Source: Pseudomonadota bacterium (lineage in GTDB: Bacteria > Desulfobacterota > Desulfarculia > Desulfarculales > JAHJDS01). Taken from it: a stretch of DNA of 8,675 bases. Under the pieces are notes generated by a model. It was not told where the DNA came from. It ran no database searches and saw nothing but the letters and a program-made list of their open reading frames with translations. Both the position numbers and the translations under genes were made by a program. The DNA lies in NCBI GenBank assembly GCA_018812395.1, contig JAHJDS010000057.1, forward strand, positions 1 to 8,675, given 5' to 3'. Below are positions 1 through 5,784 of this stretch, piece after piece (the first letter of the stretch is position 1; every line of letters starts with the position of its first letter).

Positions 1-536
1 GCCCGTTCGGCGACGATCTTGAAGGTGTAGGTGCCGTCCGCGACCTTGTTCCCCTGGTCGTCGGTGCCGTCCCAACCGAGGCTGATGGTCTGGTTGGCCG
101 CCTGCTGGCCCAGGGTGATGGTCTTGACCAGGTTGCCCTCGGCGTCGTAGACCTGGGCCCGGCAGAAGGCCGTCTCGGCCAGCTGGAAGCTGCCCTGGGT
201 CATCTTTTCGTTCGCGACGTAGATGGCGTTGCCGCGGACCACCGCCTCCCGACCGAGCAGGTTGATCATCTGGGCGTTGGTCGCCCCGGTCTGCTGCGCC
301 AGAAGCTTGGTCACCGTGGTGTTGAGGTTGCTGAGCTGCTCGACGGTGGTGAACTGGGCCATCTGGGTCGCCAGCTGGGTGGCGTCCATGGGGTTCATCG
401 GGTCCTGATTCTGGATCTGGGCCAGAAACATCTTCATGAAGGCGTTTTTGTCCAGCTCGTTGGTCTTGGTGGTGGTCTTGGCGGTCGACGACGTGTCGAA
501 GGTCTTGTACACCGCCCCCGGGTCGACAATGGCCAT
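1..536 (-). CDS. flgD: Flagellar hook-capping/scaffold protein FlgD (5' part, runs off left edge)
   Basis: FlgD is exported through the flagellar type III apparatus and sits at the tip of the growing hook, where it guides assembly of FlgE subunits; it is not kept in the finished filament. The window encodes the first 178 residues. Seen: an N-terminal FlgD domain (about residues 28-75) with the family hallmark FLAQIQNQDPMNPMDATQLA followed by the QMAQFTTVEQLSNLN stretch, then the start of the Ig/tudor-like C-terminal domain with WDGTDDQGNKVADGTYTF near residues 155-172. The ATG at 534-536 is preceded by AAAGGAG at a spacing of 7; this ribosome site overlaps the TAA stop of fliK, and the two genes are only 12 bp apart, so they are co-transcribed and probably translationally coupled. 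The end of the gene and the expected flgE lie outside the window. The identification is firm. Confidence 0.96.
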   Translation of the reverse strand, partial: MAIVDPGAVYKTFDTSSTAKTTTKTNELDKNAFMKMFLAQIQNQDPMNPMDATQLATQMAQFTTVEQLSNLNTTVTKLLAQQTGATNAQMINLLGREAVVRGNAIYVANEKMTQGSFQLAETAFCRAQVYDAEGNLVKTITLGQQAANQTISLGWDGTDDQGNKVADGTYTFKIVAER

Positions 537-548
537 ACCGTGGCTCCT

Positions 549-2195
549 TTAAGCCAACAGGTTGATGTAGCGTCCGCCGCGGCCCAGGTTGGCCCGCATG
601 GACTCCGCCAGTTCGTCGGCGGTCGGTCCCGCCCCGGCCTCTTGGCCCGAGGCCTCGCCGTCACCGGAGGCGGTCCGGCGCCCGCCGGATTCGTTGTCGC
701 CCGAGCCGGCCGGCTGTTGGCGGACGTCCACCTCGAAGCGGTCCACGTTGACGCCCTGATCGGCCAGTTGCTGCTTGAGTTCGGCCAGGTTGGCCTCGAT
801 GGCCTGTTTGACCGCCTGGCTTTCGGCCAGGATGTGGCCCGAGACCGCCCCGTCCTTGAAGACCACGTTCAGGTGGAGCTCTCCCAGGTTGGGCGGCACC
901 AGACGGACCGTGATCCGGTTCGGGCCCCGGAGGACCATCTGGCCCAGAAAGGCCGAGACCTGCCGGACCACCCGGGCGGCGACGACCTGGGGCAGGGGTC
1001 TGACCTGGGTCCGCGGCGCCTCGGCGGCGGCCGTCTGCGGGGCCGAGGCCGTCTTGGGCGAGGCGGCCGGGGCGTCCCTGACGCCCGTCGTCGTCCGGGC
1101 GTCGGTCTCGGCCCTGACCTGGCTCCGGGCCATCCCCGGCTCCTTGACCTGGGCGCTGAGCAGTTGCTCGAGCTGGCGGCCGGTCAACTCGGCGGTGTCC
1201 CGACCGATGATCTCCGTGAAGGCCTGCTGGAGCTTCTGCCGGTCACCGCCCGCCTCCGCGGTGAATTTCATTTTGGCCTTGAACGAGGCCAGCAACTTGT
1301 CCTGGGTCGTGGTCTGCATCCCTTCCGCGGAGACGCTCAAATTCAGCTTGGCGGCCAGCTTGGCCAGCAGGGCGTCCACGTCCTCGTCACCCTGGGCCTG
1401 GGCCAGTCCGGCCCGGCGGAGCAGGGCCGCCAGCCGGGCCCCGGTCATCGGGTCATCCGAGCCGCCGCGGCCGGCCAGCAAGCTCTTGATCTGGTCCTCG
1501 CCGAGCCCCAGGCCACTGAAGAGCTGACGCAGGGTCTGGGGATCGATGACGTGCTTTTGCGGGCCCAGGGTCTCCAAGAACGACATCAGCCTCTTGAGGT
1601 CGATGGACCCGTTTTTCACGGTCAGCTTGGACAGGGCGGTGTTGATCTTCTCCGGGTCAAGGCCCAGTTGGGTCAGGAGCTGGACGACGATGGGCCGGAA
1701 CGCCTCGGGGATGAGGAGCTGGGCGTCCCGGCCGTCCCGGAGGGATTCCACGGCCTTGAAGATTTTTCCGAGATGGATCGAGCCGTTTGGCAGGGTGGCC
1801 TGATCCACCACCCGCCGGGTGGTGTCCTGATCCAGGCCGCTCTTGCGCAGGACCGCCTCGACCAGGGGCCTGTCATCGGCCCGAACCACCAGGCGATTTT
1901 CGTCCAGACCGGCGTCCTGGATGGCCGCCCGGAAACGCCGGAGGGGCGAGGCGTCATGGGCCCGGGCCGACTCCCGGCCGCTCCGAACCCCGTCGGCCAC
2001 GTTGTTTTGACAGGCCTGGACCAGGGAATCGGTGGTCTTGTGATCGGCGAACAATCCACCCTGGTGCAGGCGGCGGGAGAACAGCCGGGCAAAGGCCCGC
2101 TGGATCTGTTCGCCGGAGGTCTTGGGCTGGGTGGCGCCGATACTCTTCCAAGCCACGGGATCAAGGAGGCGGGGCGTGGCCAAGTTCTGACTCAC
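549..2195 (-). CDS. fliK: Flagellar hook-length control protein FliK
   Basis: FliK is a secreted molecular ruler that measures the hook and switches the export gate from rod/hook to filament substrates. The C-terminal Flg_hook domain is clear at about residues 405-495 (of 548), with the family core VRLVPPNLGELHLNVVF and the following helix ending LADQGVNVDRFEVDVRQ. After it come a Gly/Ser-rich linker and a short conserved-looking tail ending GRYINLLA. The N-terminal ruler region holds two clear and one degenerate copy of a helical repeat (DNA 1404-1892), then an Ala/Thr/Pro-rich linker. Start choice: GTG at 2193-2195 has CCGGAGA six bases upstream. A longer frame can begin at TTG 2244-2246 (565 aa), but that codon has no ribosome site and lies inside the predicted sigma-54 -12 element, upstream of the expected transcript start. 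FliK is typically variable in length and N-terminal sequence, so the ruler part is assigned by position rather than similarity. Confidence 0.93.
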   Translation of the reverse strand: MSQNLATPRLLDPVAWKSIGATQPKTSGEQIQRAFARLFSRRLHQGGLFADHKTTDSLVQACQNNVADGVRSGRESARAHDASPLRRFRAAIQDAGLDENRLVVRADDRPLVEAVLRKSGLDQDTTRRVVDQATLPNGSIHLGKIFKAVESLRDGRDAQLLIPEAFRPIVVQLLTQLGLDPEKINTALSKLTVKNGSIDLKRLMSFLETLGPQKHVIDPQTLRQLFSGLGLGEDQIKSLLAGRGGSDDPMTGARLAALLRRAGLAQAQGDEDVDALLAKLAAKLNLSVSAEGMQTTTQDKLLASFKAKMKFTAEAGGDRQKLQQAFTEIIGRDTAELTGRQLEQLLSAQVKEPGMARSQVRAETDARTTTGVRDAPAASPKTASAPQTAAAEAPRTQVRPLPQVVAARVVRQVSAFLGQMVLRGPNRITVRLVPPNLGELHLNVVFKDGAVSGHILAESQAVKQAIEANLAELKQQLADQGVNVDRFEVDVRQQPAGSGDNESGGRRTASGDGEASGQEAGAGPTADELAESMRANLGRGGRYINLLA

Positions 2196-2200
2196 GATGA

Positions 2201-2207
2201 TCTCCGG
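2201..2207 (-). promoter_or_regulatory. Ribosome binding site that fixes the fliK start
   Basis: Minus-strand CCGGAGA ends six bases before the GTG at 2195. No comparable site precedes the upstream TTG at 2246, which supports the shorter fliK. Confidence 0.6.
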
Positions 2208-2221
2208 CCAAAGGTGGACAG

Positions 2222-2239
2222 GATGGGTCGTGACCCATC
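2222..2239. repeat. Inverted repeat at the predicted fliK transcript start
   Basis: GATGGGTC and GACCCATC form perfect 8-bp arms around a 2-bp spacer. The repeat is centred on the expected +1 of the sigma-54 promoter (about 2231), so it could be an operator or could help shape the mRNA 5' end. It may also be chance; only the symmetry and position are seen. Confidence 0.4.
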
Positions 2240-2241
2240 GG

Positions 2242-2258
2242 AGCAATTATCTTGCCAA
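2242..2258 (-). promoter_or_regulatory. Sigma-54 (RpoN) promoter upstream of fliK-flgD
   Basis: The minus strand reads TTGGCAAGATAATTGCT. The known RpoN consensus is TTGGCACG-N4-TTGCT; the only departure among the 13 defined positions is A for C at the seventh, and the invariant GG-N10-GC spacing is exact. The predicted start of transcription is near 2231, giving a leader of about 36 nt before the fliK GTG. The element lies in the one AT-richer non-coding gap of the window, downstream of a probable terminator. RpoN promoters in front of hook genes are well known in several flagellar hierarchies and need an activator such as an FlrC/FleQ/FlgR-type enhancer-binding protein. Function here is inferred. 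Confidence 0.75.
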
Positions 2259-2329
2259 GGAGATCAAGTGACGATTTGAGTAGTTATTTCGGCGAATTGT
2301 GGTGATATGATCCGGGGTCGTCACCCGGC

Positions 2330-2356
2330 AAAATAGGCCGCCCGGCCGATTTTTTC
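2330..2356 (-). terminator. Probable bidirectional intrinsic terminator after the motE-like gene
   Basis: Arms GGCCG (2336-2340) and CGGCC (2343-2347) flank a 2-base spacer. After one mismatch the stem continues with AAAAT (2330-2334) pairing with ATTTT (2349-2353). On the minus strand an A tract, a GC stem and then TATTTT follow the order expected of a terminator; on the plus strand the stem is followed by six T residues. The tight loop and modest U tract make its strength uncertain. Its place about 100 bp beyond the motE-like stop and just before the fliK promoter fits an operon boundary. Confidence 0.45.
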
Positions 2357-2402
2357 TTCAAGTCCAGGGCAATTTTTGCCGATTAAATCCTGTTTGGACC
2401 AA

Positions 2403-2426
2403 GGCCGTCCGGTCTCCCGGACGGCC
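2403..2426 (-). repeat. Perfect 10-bp hairpin downstream of the motE-like gene
   Basis: Arms GGCCGTCCGG (2403-2412) and CCGGACGGCC (2417-2426) are exactly complementary and separated by four bases. In the minus-strand transcript the loop is GAGA, a GNRA tetraloop, so the RNA hairpin should be very stable. It begins 28 bp past the stop of the motE-like gene. No proper U tract follows (TTGG), so it is more likely a 3'-end stabiliser, a pause site or part of a two-hairpin terminator with 2330-2356 than a stand-alone intrinsic terminator. Confidence 0.55.
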
Positions 2427-2454
2427 CGATGGGGTCGGTCGCCGGGCCGGCGCT

Positions 2455-3131
2455 TCAGCGCGGCCGGGGCTTGATCCGGGTCTGCCGGCGTCGCTTGACC
2501 TCGGCCAGGCGGGTGCTGATCTGGGCCGCCCGCTTGGGCTTGACCCGAGCCATGATCCGGCCGGCCTGCCGGCCCTGCATGTTCATGATCACCGCCACCA
2601 CCAGGTCCAACTCGAGGGCCTCGAACAGCCGGGCCGCGGCCTCGGGCTGCATGTTGGACAGGACCCCGGTCAGGTGGGCGATCCGGGCGGATCGCCGCTT
2701 CTTGGCCTGGGCCAACAAGGCCTGGATGTCCTTTTGGAGCTTGGTCAGCCGGGCCAGGCGCTTGTCCAGTTCGGCCTTGAGTTTGTCCAGTTCGGCCCGC
2801 TGGCGCTTGAGCCGCGCCTCGGCCCGGCGAACCGCCTCCCGCCGCTCGTTGAGCAGCCGGAGCATGGCCCGGCCGGCCGGCTCGGGCTGCCCGCCGGTGC
2901 TGGGCAGTATGACCGTCCCCGGTGGGGCCGCCTTTTTGGCGGGGGCCGGCTTCTTCGCCGCCGGGGAGGCCTTCTTCTTGACCGCCGCGGCCGGGGGCGT
3001 CTTGGCCGCCGGTTTGGCCGGATCGGTCTGGGCCGTGGCCAACGGCTCGGCCGTCAGGAAAGGCCCACCAGGACCAGTTTGGCCGAGAGCAGAAGGACGA
3101 TGCCCCGCTCACTCGGTCGCCAGAATTTCAT
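2455..3131 (-). CDS. MotE-like flagellar protein, apparent -1 frameshift near 3054-3060
   Basis: Two minus-strand frames together make one plausible protein of about 225 residues. ATG at 3129-3131, preceded by GGAGG, encodes MKFWRPSERG followed by a hydrophobic segment IVLLLSAKLVLVGLS (signal anchor), then meets TGA at 3054-3056. The rest lies in the -1 frame (open from the fliJ stop to 2455): an Ala/Lys/Pro-rich linker with PAAKK/PAPAKK runs, a charged coiled coil (about residues 62-118 counted from TTG 3042), and a MotE/MgtE-N-like helical domain (about 122-182) with LTGVLSNMQPEAAARLFEAL and VIMNMQGRQAGRIM, then a basic tail. MotE is known in rhizobia as a periplasmic partner of the motility protein MotC, and relatives commonly sit beside fliJ. 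The start overlaps fliJ by 23 bp. Alone, the long frame could start only at a TTG (3042) without a good ribosome site and would lack the membrane anchor. A lost base, a true mutation and programmed slippage cannot be told apart here. Confidence 0.7.
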
Positions 3132-3567
3132 TCTTCCTCCGGTGACGCAAGATGGCCGCCTCATCGAGTTCCTTGCCCTCCAGGCGGCGCAGTTCGATCT
3201 GCCAGGCCGCCAGGTGCCGCCGGCGTAGGGCGTCCATGATCTCCCGCTCCTGCCTGACGGCGAAGTAACGCTCCCGCCGCCGTTCGACCTCCTGGCGAAG
3301 ACCGACTTCCTCGATGGCCCCTTCCTTGAGACGGCGATCAACGGACCGCAAGAAGTCGATCATGTCCCGGAACTCGTCGGCCCACACCCCCTCGCGCTGC
3401 CGGGCGACCATCTCGGCGAAGGAGGTCCGCTGCATCCCGGCCAGCCGGGCCATGAGTTGCCGGTGGTCTTCGAGGGCCTTGATCGCCCGGGCCAGCTCGT
3501 TCTTGGCCTGGTCCTCGAGCTGGAGGCGAAAGTCCAAGACGCGCTGCAGCGAAAAACGAAAAACCAC
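3109..3567 (-). CDS. fliJ: Flagellar export protein FliJ
   Basis: FliJ is the small coiled-coil stalk of the flagellar export ATPase; it inserts in the centre of the FliI ring, contacts FlhA and helps couple export to energy. The 152-residue product is close to the family's usual length (about 147) and is almost entirely charged heptad-like helix. It begins VVFRFSLQRVLDFRLQLEDQ (read with initiator Met), typical of FliJ (hydrophobic FxLQrVLdyR start), and ends in a basic helix RHRRKNEILATE. The start is GTG at 3565-3567 with AGGGA three bases upstream. It lies 7 bp after the fliI stop, so translation is probably coupled to fliI. Sequence conservation in FliJ is low, so the call rests on the N-terminal pattern, length, coiled coil and position after fliI. 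Confidence 0.92.
   Translation of the reverse strand: MVFRFSLQRVLDFRLQLEDQAKNELARAIKALEDHRQLMARLAGMQRTSFAEMVARQREGVWADEFRDMIDFLRSVDRRLKEGAIEEVGLRQEVERRRERYFAVRQEREIMDALRRRHLAAWQIELRRLEGKELDEAAILRHRRKNEILATE
3136..3140 (-). promoter_or_regulatory. Ribosome binding site of the motE-like gene, inside fliJ
   Basis: Minus-strand GGAGG ends four bases before the ATG at 3131. It is the only convincing translation start between fliJ and the MotE-like frame, and it opens the frame that encodes the membrane anchor. This is the main reason to regard the anchor and the downstream MotE-like domain as one gene. Confidence 0.6.
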
Positions 3568-3574
3568 TCTTCCC

Positions 3575-4894
3575 TCACCGGAACAGGTCGGCCAGCCCAG
3601 CCCGGGACGATTCCAGGTCCGCGCCCCGATCCACCGGCTGGGTCAGATAGTCGTTCACGGCCTTGATCAGCCGAATGGCCTCGTCTATCTCCTCGTTGCT
3701 GCCCTGACTGTAGGCGCCGATGTTGATCAGGTCCTCGGCGTCGCGGTACACGGCCAGGGTCTTGATGAACCGCCGCACCAGCCGAAGATGCTCGGCCGGG
3801 TTGACCTCGGGCATCAGCCGGCTGATGGAGCCCAGGATCTCGATGGACGGGTAATGCCCCCGGTCGGCCAGGGACCGCGACAGGATGATGTGTCCGTCCA
3901 GGATGGAGCGCATGGCGTCGGCCACGGGCTCGGACAGATCGTCGCCCTCGACCAGGACGGTGTACACCCCGGTGATCGAACCGACCCCCGCCTTGGTCCC
4001 GGCCCGCTCCAGGAGCCGGGGCAGCTGGGCGAACAGCGACGGGGTGTAACCCTTGGTCGTCGGCGGCTCGCCCACGGACAGCCCCACCTCCCGGGCGCTC
4101 ATGGCGTAGCGGGTGATGGAGTCCATCATGAACACCACGTCCGCGCCCTGGTCCCGGAAGTACTCGGCCACGGCCGTGGCCAGGTAGGCCCCCCGCATCC
4201 GGACCAGGGCCGGCTGGTCGGAGGTGGCGACCACGACCACGCTCCGGGCCAGGCCCTCGGGTCCCAGATCGCGATCCAGGAAGTCGTTGACCTCCCTCCC
4301 CCGCTCGCCGATCAGGCCGATGACGCTCACCTCGGCCCGGGTGTGCCGGGCGATCATGCCCATCATCGTCGACTTGCCCACCCCCGAGCCGGAAAAGATG
4401 CCGATCCGCTGGCCCTTGCCCAGGGTCAACAGGCCGTTGATGGCCCGGACGCCCACGTCCAGGGCCTCCTCGATGCGGGGCCGATGCAGGGGATTGAGCG
4501 GTTCGGCGTAGAGGGGGTACTCGGCCTCGTAGGCCAGGGGACCCCGGCCGTCGATGGGCCGGCCCAGGCCGTCGATCACCCGGCCCAGGAGGCCGGGACC
4601 GACCTTGACCGCGGCCGCGCTCCGGCGGGGCGTGACCAGCGACCGGGGCCGCACCCCGGCCGCAATGCCGTGGGCCATCATCAGGGTCCGCCCCTCCCGG
4701 AACCCGACCACCTCGCACGGCACCGGCCGGGCGTCCAACTCGGGCACCACGTCGCATACCGCCCCCACCGGCAAGTCCAGGCCCCGGCCCTCGATGACCA
4801 GGCCCACCACCTCGGCCACCTTGCCCCGGTTGACGATGGGGGTCGTCCCGGCCAGACGGCGGGCGTAACGGCTGAGGTCCAGACGCTCGGGCAT
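3575..4894 (-). CDS. fliI: Flagellum-specific ATP synthase-like export ATPase FliI
   Basis: FliI is the hexameric ATPase of the flagellar type III export apparatus, related to F1-beta; it acts at the cytoplasmic face of the basal body with FliH and FliJ. The 439-residue protein has the usual family length. Motifs seen: GRVIDGLGRPIDG near 104-116, the Walker A loop GSGVGKST near 169-176, GLIGERGREV near 193-202 carrying the catalytic glutamate, the Walker B strand DVVFMMDS near 252-259, and YTVLVEGDD further on. All key ATPase residues appear intact. Start: ATG at 4892-4894 shares one base with the fliH stop (TGATG) and has AAGGA nine bases upstream; a GTG sits immediately before it. The frame is open further upstream to 4951, but that extension lies within fliH and does not resemble FliI. 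Coupling to fliH matches their role as a FliH2-FliI complex. Confidence 0.97.
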   Translation of the reverse strand: MPERLDLSRYARRLAGTTPIVNRGKVAEVVGLVIEGRGLDLPVGAVCDVVPELDARPVPCEVVGFREGRTLMMAHGIAAGVRPRSLVTPRRSAAAVKVGPGLLGRVIDGLGRPIDGRGPLAYEAEYPLYAEPLNPLHRPRIEEALDVGVRAINGLLTLGKGQRIGIFSGSGVGKSTMMGMIARHTRAEVSVIGLIGERGREVNDFLDRDLGPEGLARSVVVVATSDQPALVRMRGAYLATAVAEYFRDQGADVVFMMDSITRYAMSAREVGLSVGEPPTTKGYTPSLFAQLPRLLERAGTKAGVGSITGVYTVLVEGDDLSEPVADAMRSILDGHIILSRSLADRGHYPSIEILGSISRLMPEVNPAEHLRLVRRFIKTLAVYRDAEDLINIGAYSQGSNEEIDEAIRLIKAVNDYLTQPVDRGADLESSRAGLADLFR

Positions 4895-5784
4895 CACCAG
4901 GGATCCTTTTCGTCCGCGTCCAGGTCGCCCACGGACACCGGCTCGCCCCACTCCAGGTCGGGCAGCTCCCCGGCGGACTCCTCCTCGGGCGGCGTCCGCT
5001 TTGGGATCGCCTCGGGCGCCGGCTCGACGGCGGCCCCGGTTCCCTGGGCGCGACGCAGCTCGTCGAGGAGGGCCCGCCCCACCTCGTTCAGACGGGTCTC
5101 GGCCCGGGCGTCCACCAGTTGGGTCTCGGTCTCGACCAGGGCCCCGCCGGGGGTCAAACCCTCGTCGGCGACCAGTTCCACCCGGGCGTCTTCGGCCGAT
5201 TGGCTCAGTTCGGCCACGATCGGTTCGACCAGGGGCACGTCGGCGGGATGGAGCCTGATTCGGATCGTCTCGGCGGCCAGGAGGGCGGACGCCGCCGCGG
5301 TGACCGTCCGTCGGATCGACTCGGGCCGGCTGGCCAGTTCGGCCCGGATGACCCGCTCGGCAAAGGCGATGATCAGGTCGATCATGTCCCGCTCGGCCGA
5401 GGCGAACAGGTCTCGGCGCCGGGCCGTCAGGGACTCGATCAGGCGGCCGAGTTCGGCCGAGCGTCGGGCGACCTCCTCCCCGCCCTCGGCCAGCCCCTGC
5501 CGAAAGCCCTCGTCCCGGGCCTCCCGGCGAATGGCCTCGGCCTGGCCCCTGGCCTCCTCGATGATCGTCGCCGGGGTCGGGCTCCGGTCCCCGGGGGTCA
5601 TTTCGGCGGCCAGGTCGTGGCCCGGCGGGGGGCCGCTGTAGCCGGGATCGAAATAACTGGGCTCGAATTCGTGGTGGGCGTCCTCGGGCGCCGACCCCTT
5701 CCCGGCGGGGTCGATCTCCCGGAGAACATAGGGCCGACTGGGGGGCCCCTCCGGAGAATCGTGGGGGTGCAATCGTCTAGACAA
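4894..5784 (-). CDS. fliH: Flagellar assembly protein FliH (export ATPase regulator)
   Basis: FliH dimers bind and restrain FliI and tether it to the C ring and export gate. The 296-residue product is longer than the enterobacterial protein (about 235). Seen: a Pro/Gly/His-rich N-terminal stretch (1-70), a long charged helix with a GxxxGxxxG pattern (G93, G97, G101 in DEGFRQGLAEG) typical of FliH coiled coils, a FliH/YscL-like C-terminal domain (about 115-245, including LIIAFAERVIRAEL and the GLTPGGALVET segment), then an acidic tail of about 50 residues with Trp at 279 and at the last position, 296. The start is TTG at 5782-5784, overlapping the end of fliG by 8 bp; GAGG lies six bases upstream inside fliG. 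No ATG or GTG is in frame until far into the protein, so the TTG start is well supported. FliI follows with a one-base overlap. Confidence 0.93.
   Translation of the reverse strand: MSRRLHPHDSPEGPPSRPYVLREIDPAGKGSAPEDAHHEFEPSYFDPGYSGPPPGHDLAAEMTPGDRSPTPATIIEEARGQAEAIRREARDEGFRQGLAEGGEEVARRSAELGRLIESLTARRRDLFASAERDMIDLIIAFAERVIRAELASRPESIRRTVTAAASALLAAETIRIRLHPADVPLVEPIVAELSQSAEDARVELVADEGLTPGGALVETETQLVDARAETRLNEVGRALLDELRRAQGTGAAVEPAPEAIPKRTPPEEESAGELPDLEWGEPVSVGDLDADEKDPW

Noticed and set aside
540..2279. 579-residue plus-strand open frame antisense to fliK
   Set aside because: It exactly shadows fliK. Its translation is Gly/Leu/Gln/Pro-rich with no domain, as expected opposite a gene with G/C at nearly every third position; it has no promoter or ribosome site.
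2264..2279. Possible IHF site (TCAA...TTGA) near the sigma-54 promoter
   Set aside because: The spacing and sequence do not match the IHF consensus WATCAA-N4-TTR; only a 4-bp symmetry is present.
2321..3112. 263-residue minus-strand frame overlapping the motE-like gene
   Set aside because: The product is almost all Gly/Pro/Arg/Gln, the third reading of a GC-rich gene. The alternative frame has a real coiled coil and a MotE-like domain.
3360..4757. 465-residue minus-strand frame inside fliI
   Set aside because: It is an out-of-frame reading of fliI; the fliI frame has intact Walker motifs.
4895..4951. Upstream extension of fliI to a start at 4951
   Set aside because: The extra 19 residues lie within fliH and look like shadow sequence. 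The ATG at 4894, coupled to the fliH stop, fits the family's usual start.
3314..5641. 775-residue plus-strand open frame across fliJ, fliI and fliH
   Set aside because: It runs antisense to three well-identified genes, with a low-complexity Arg/Ser/Gly/His-rich product. It is a composition artefact.
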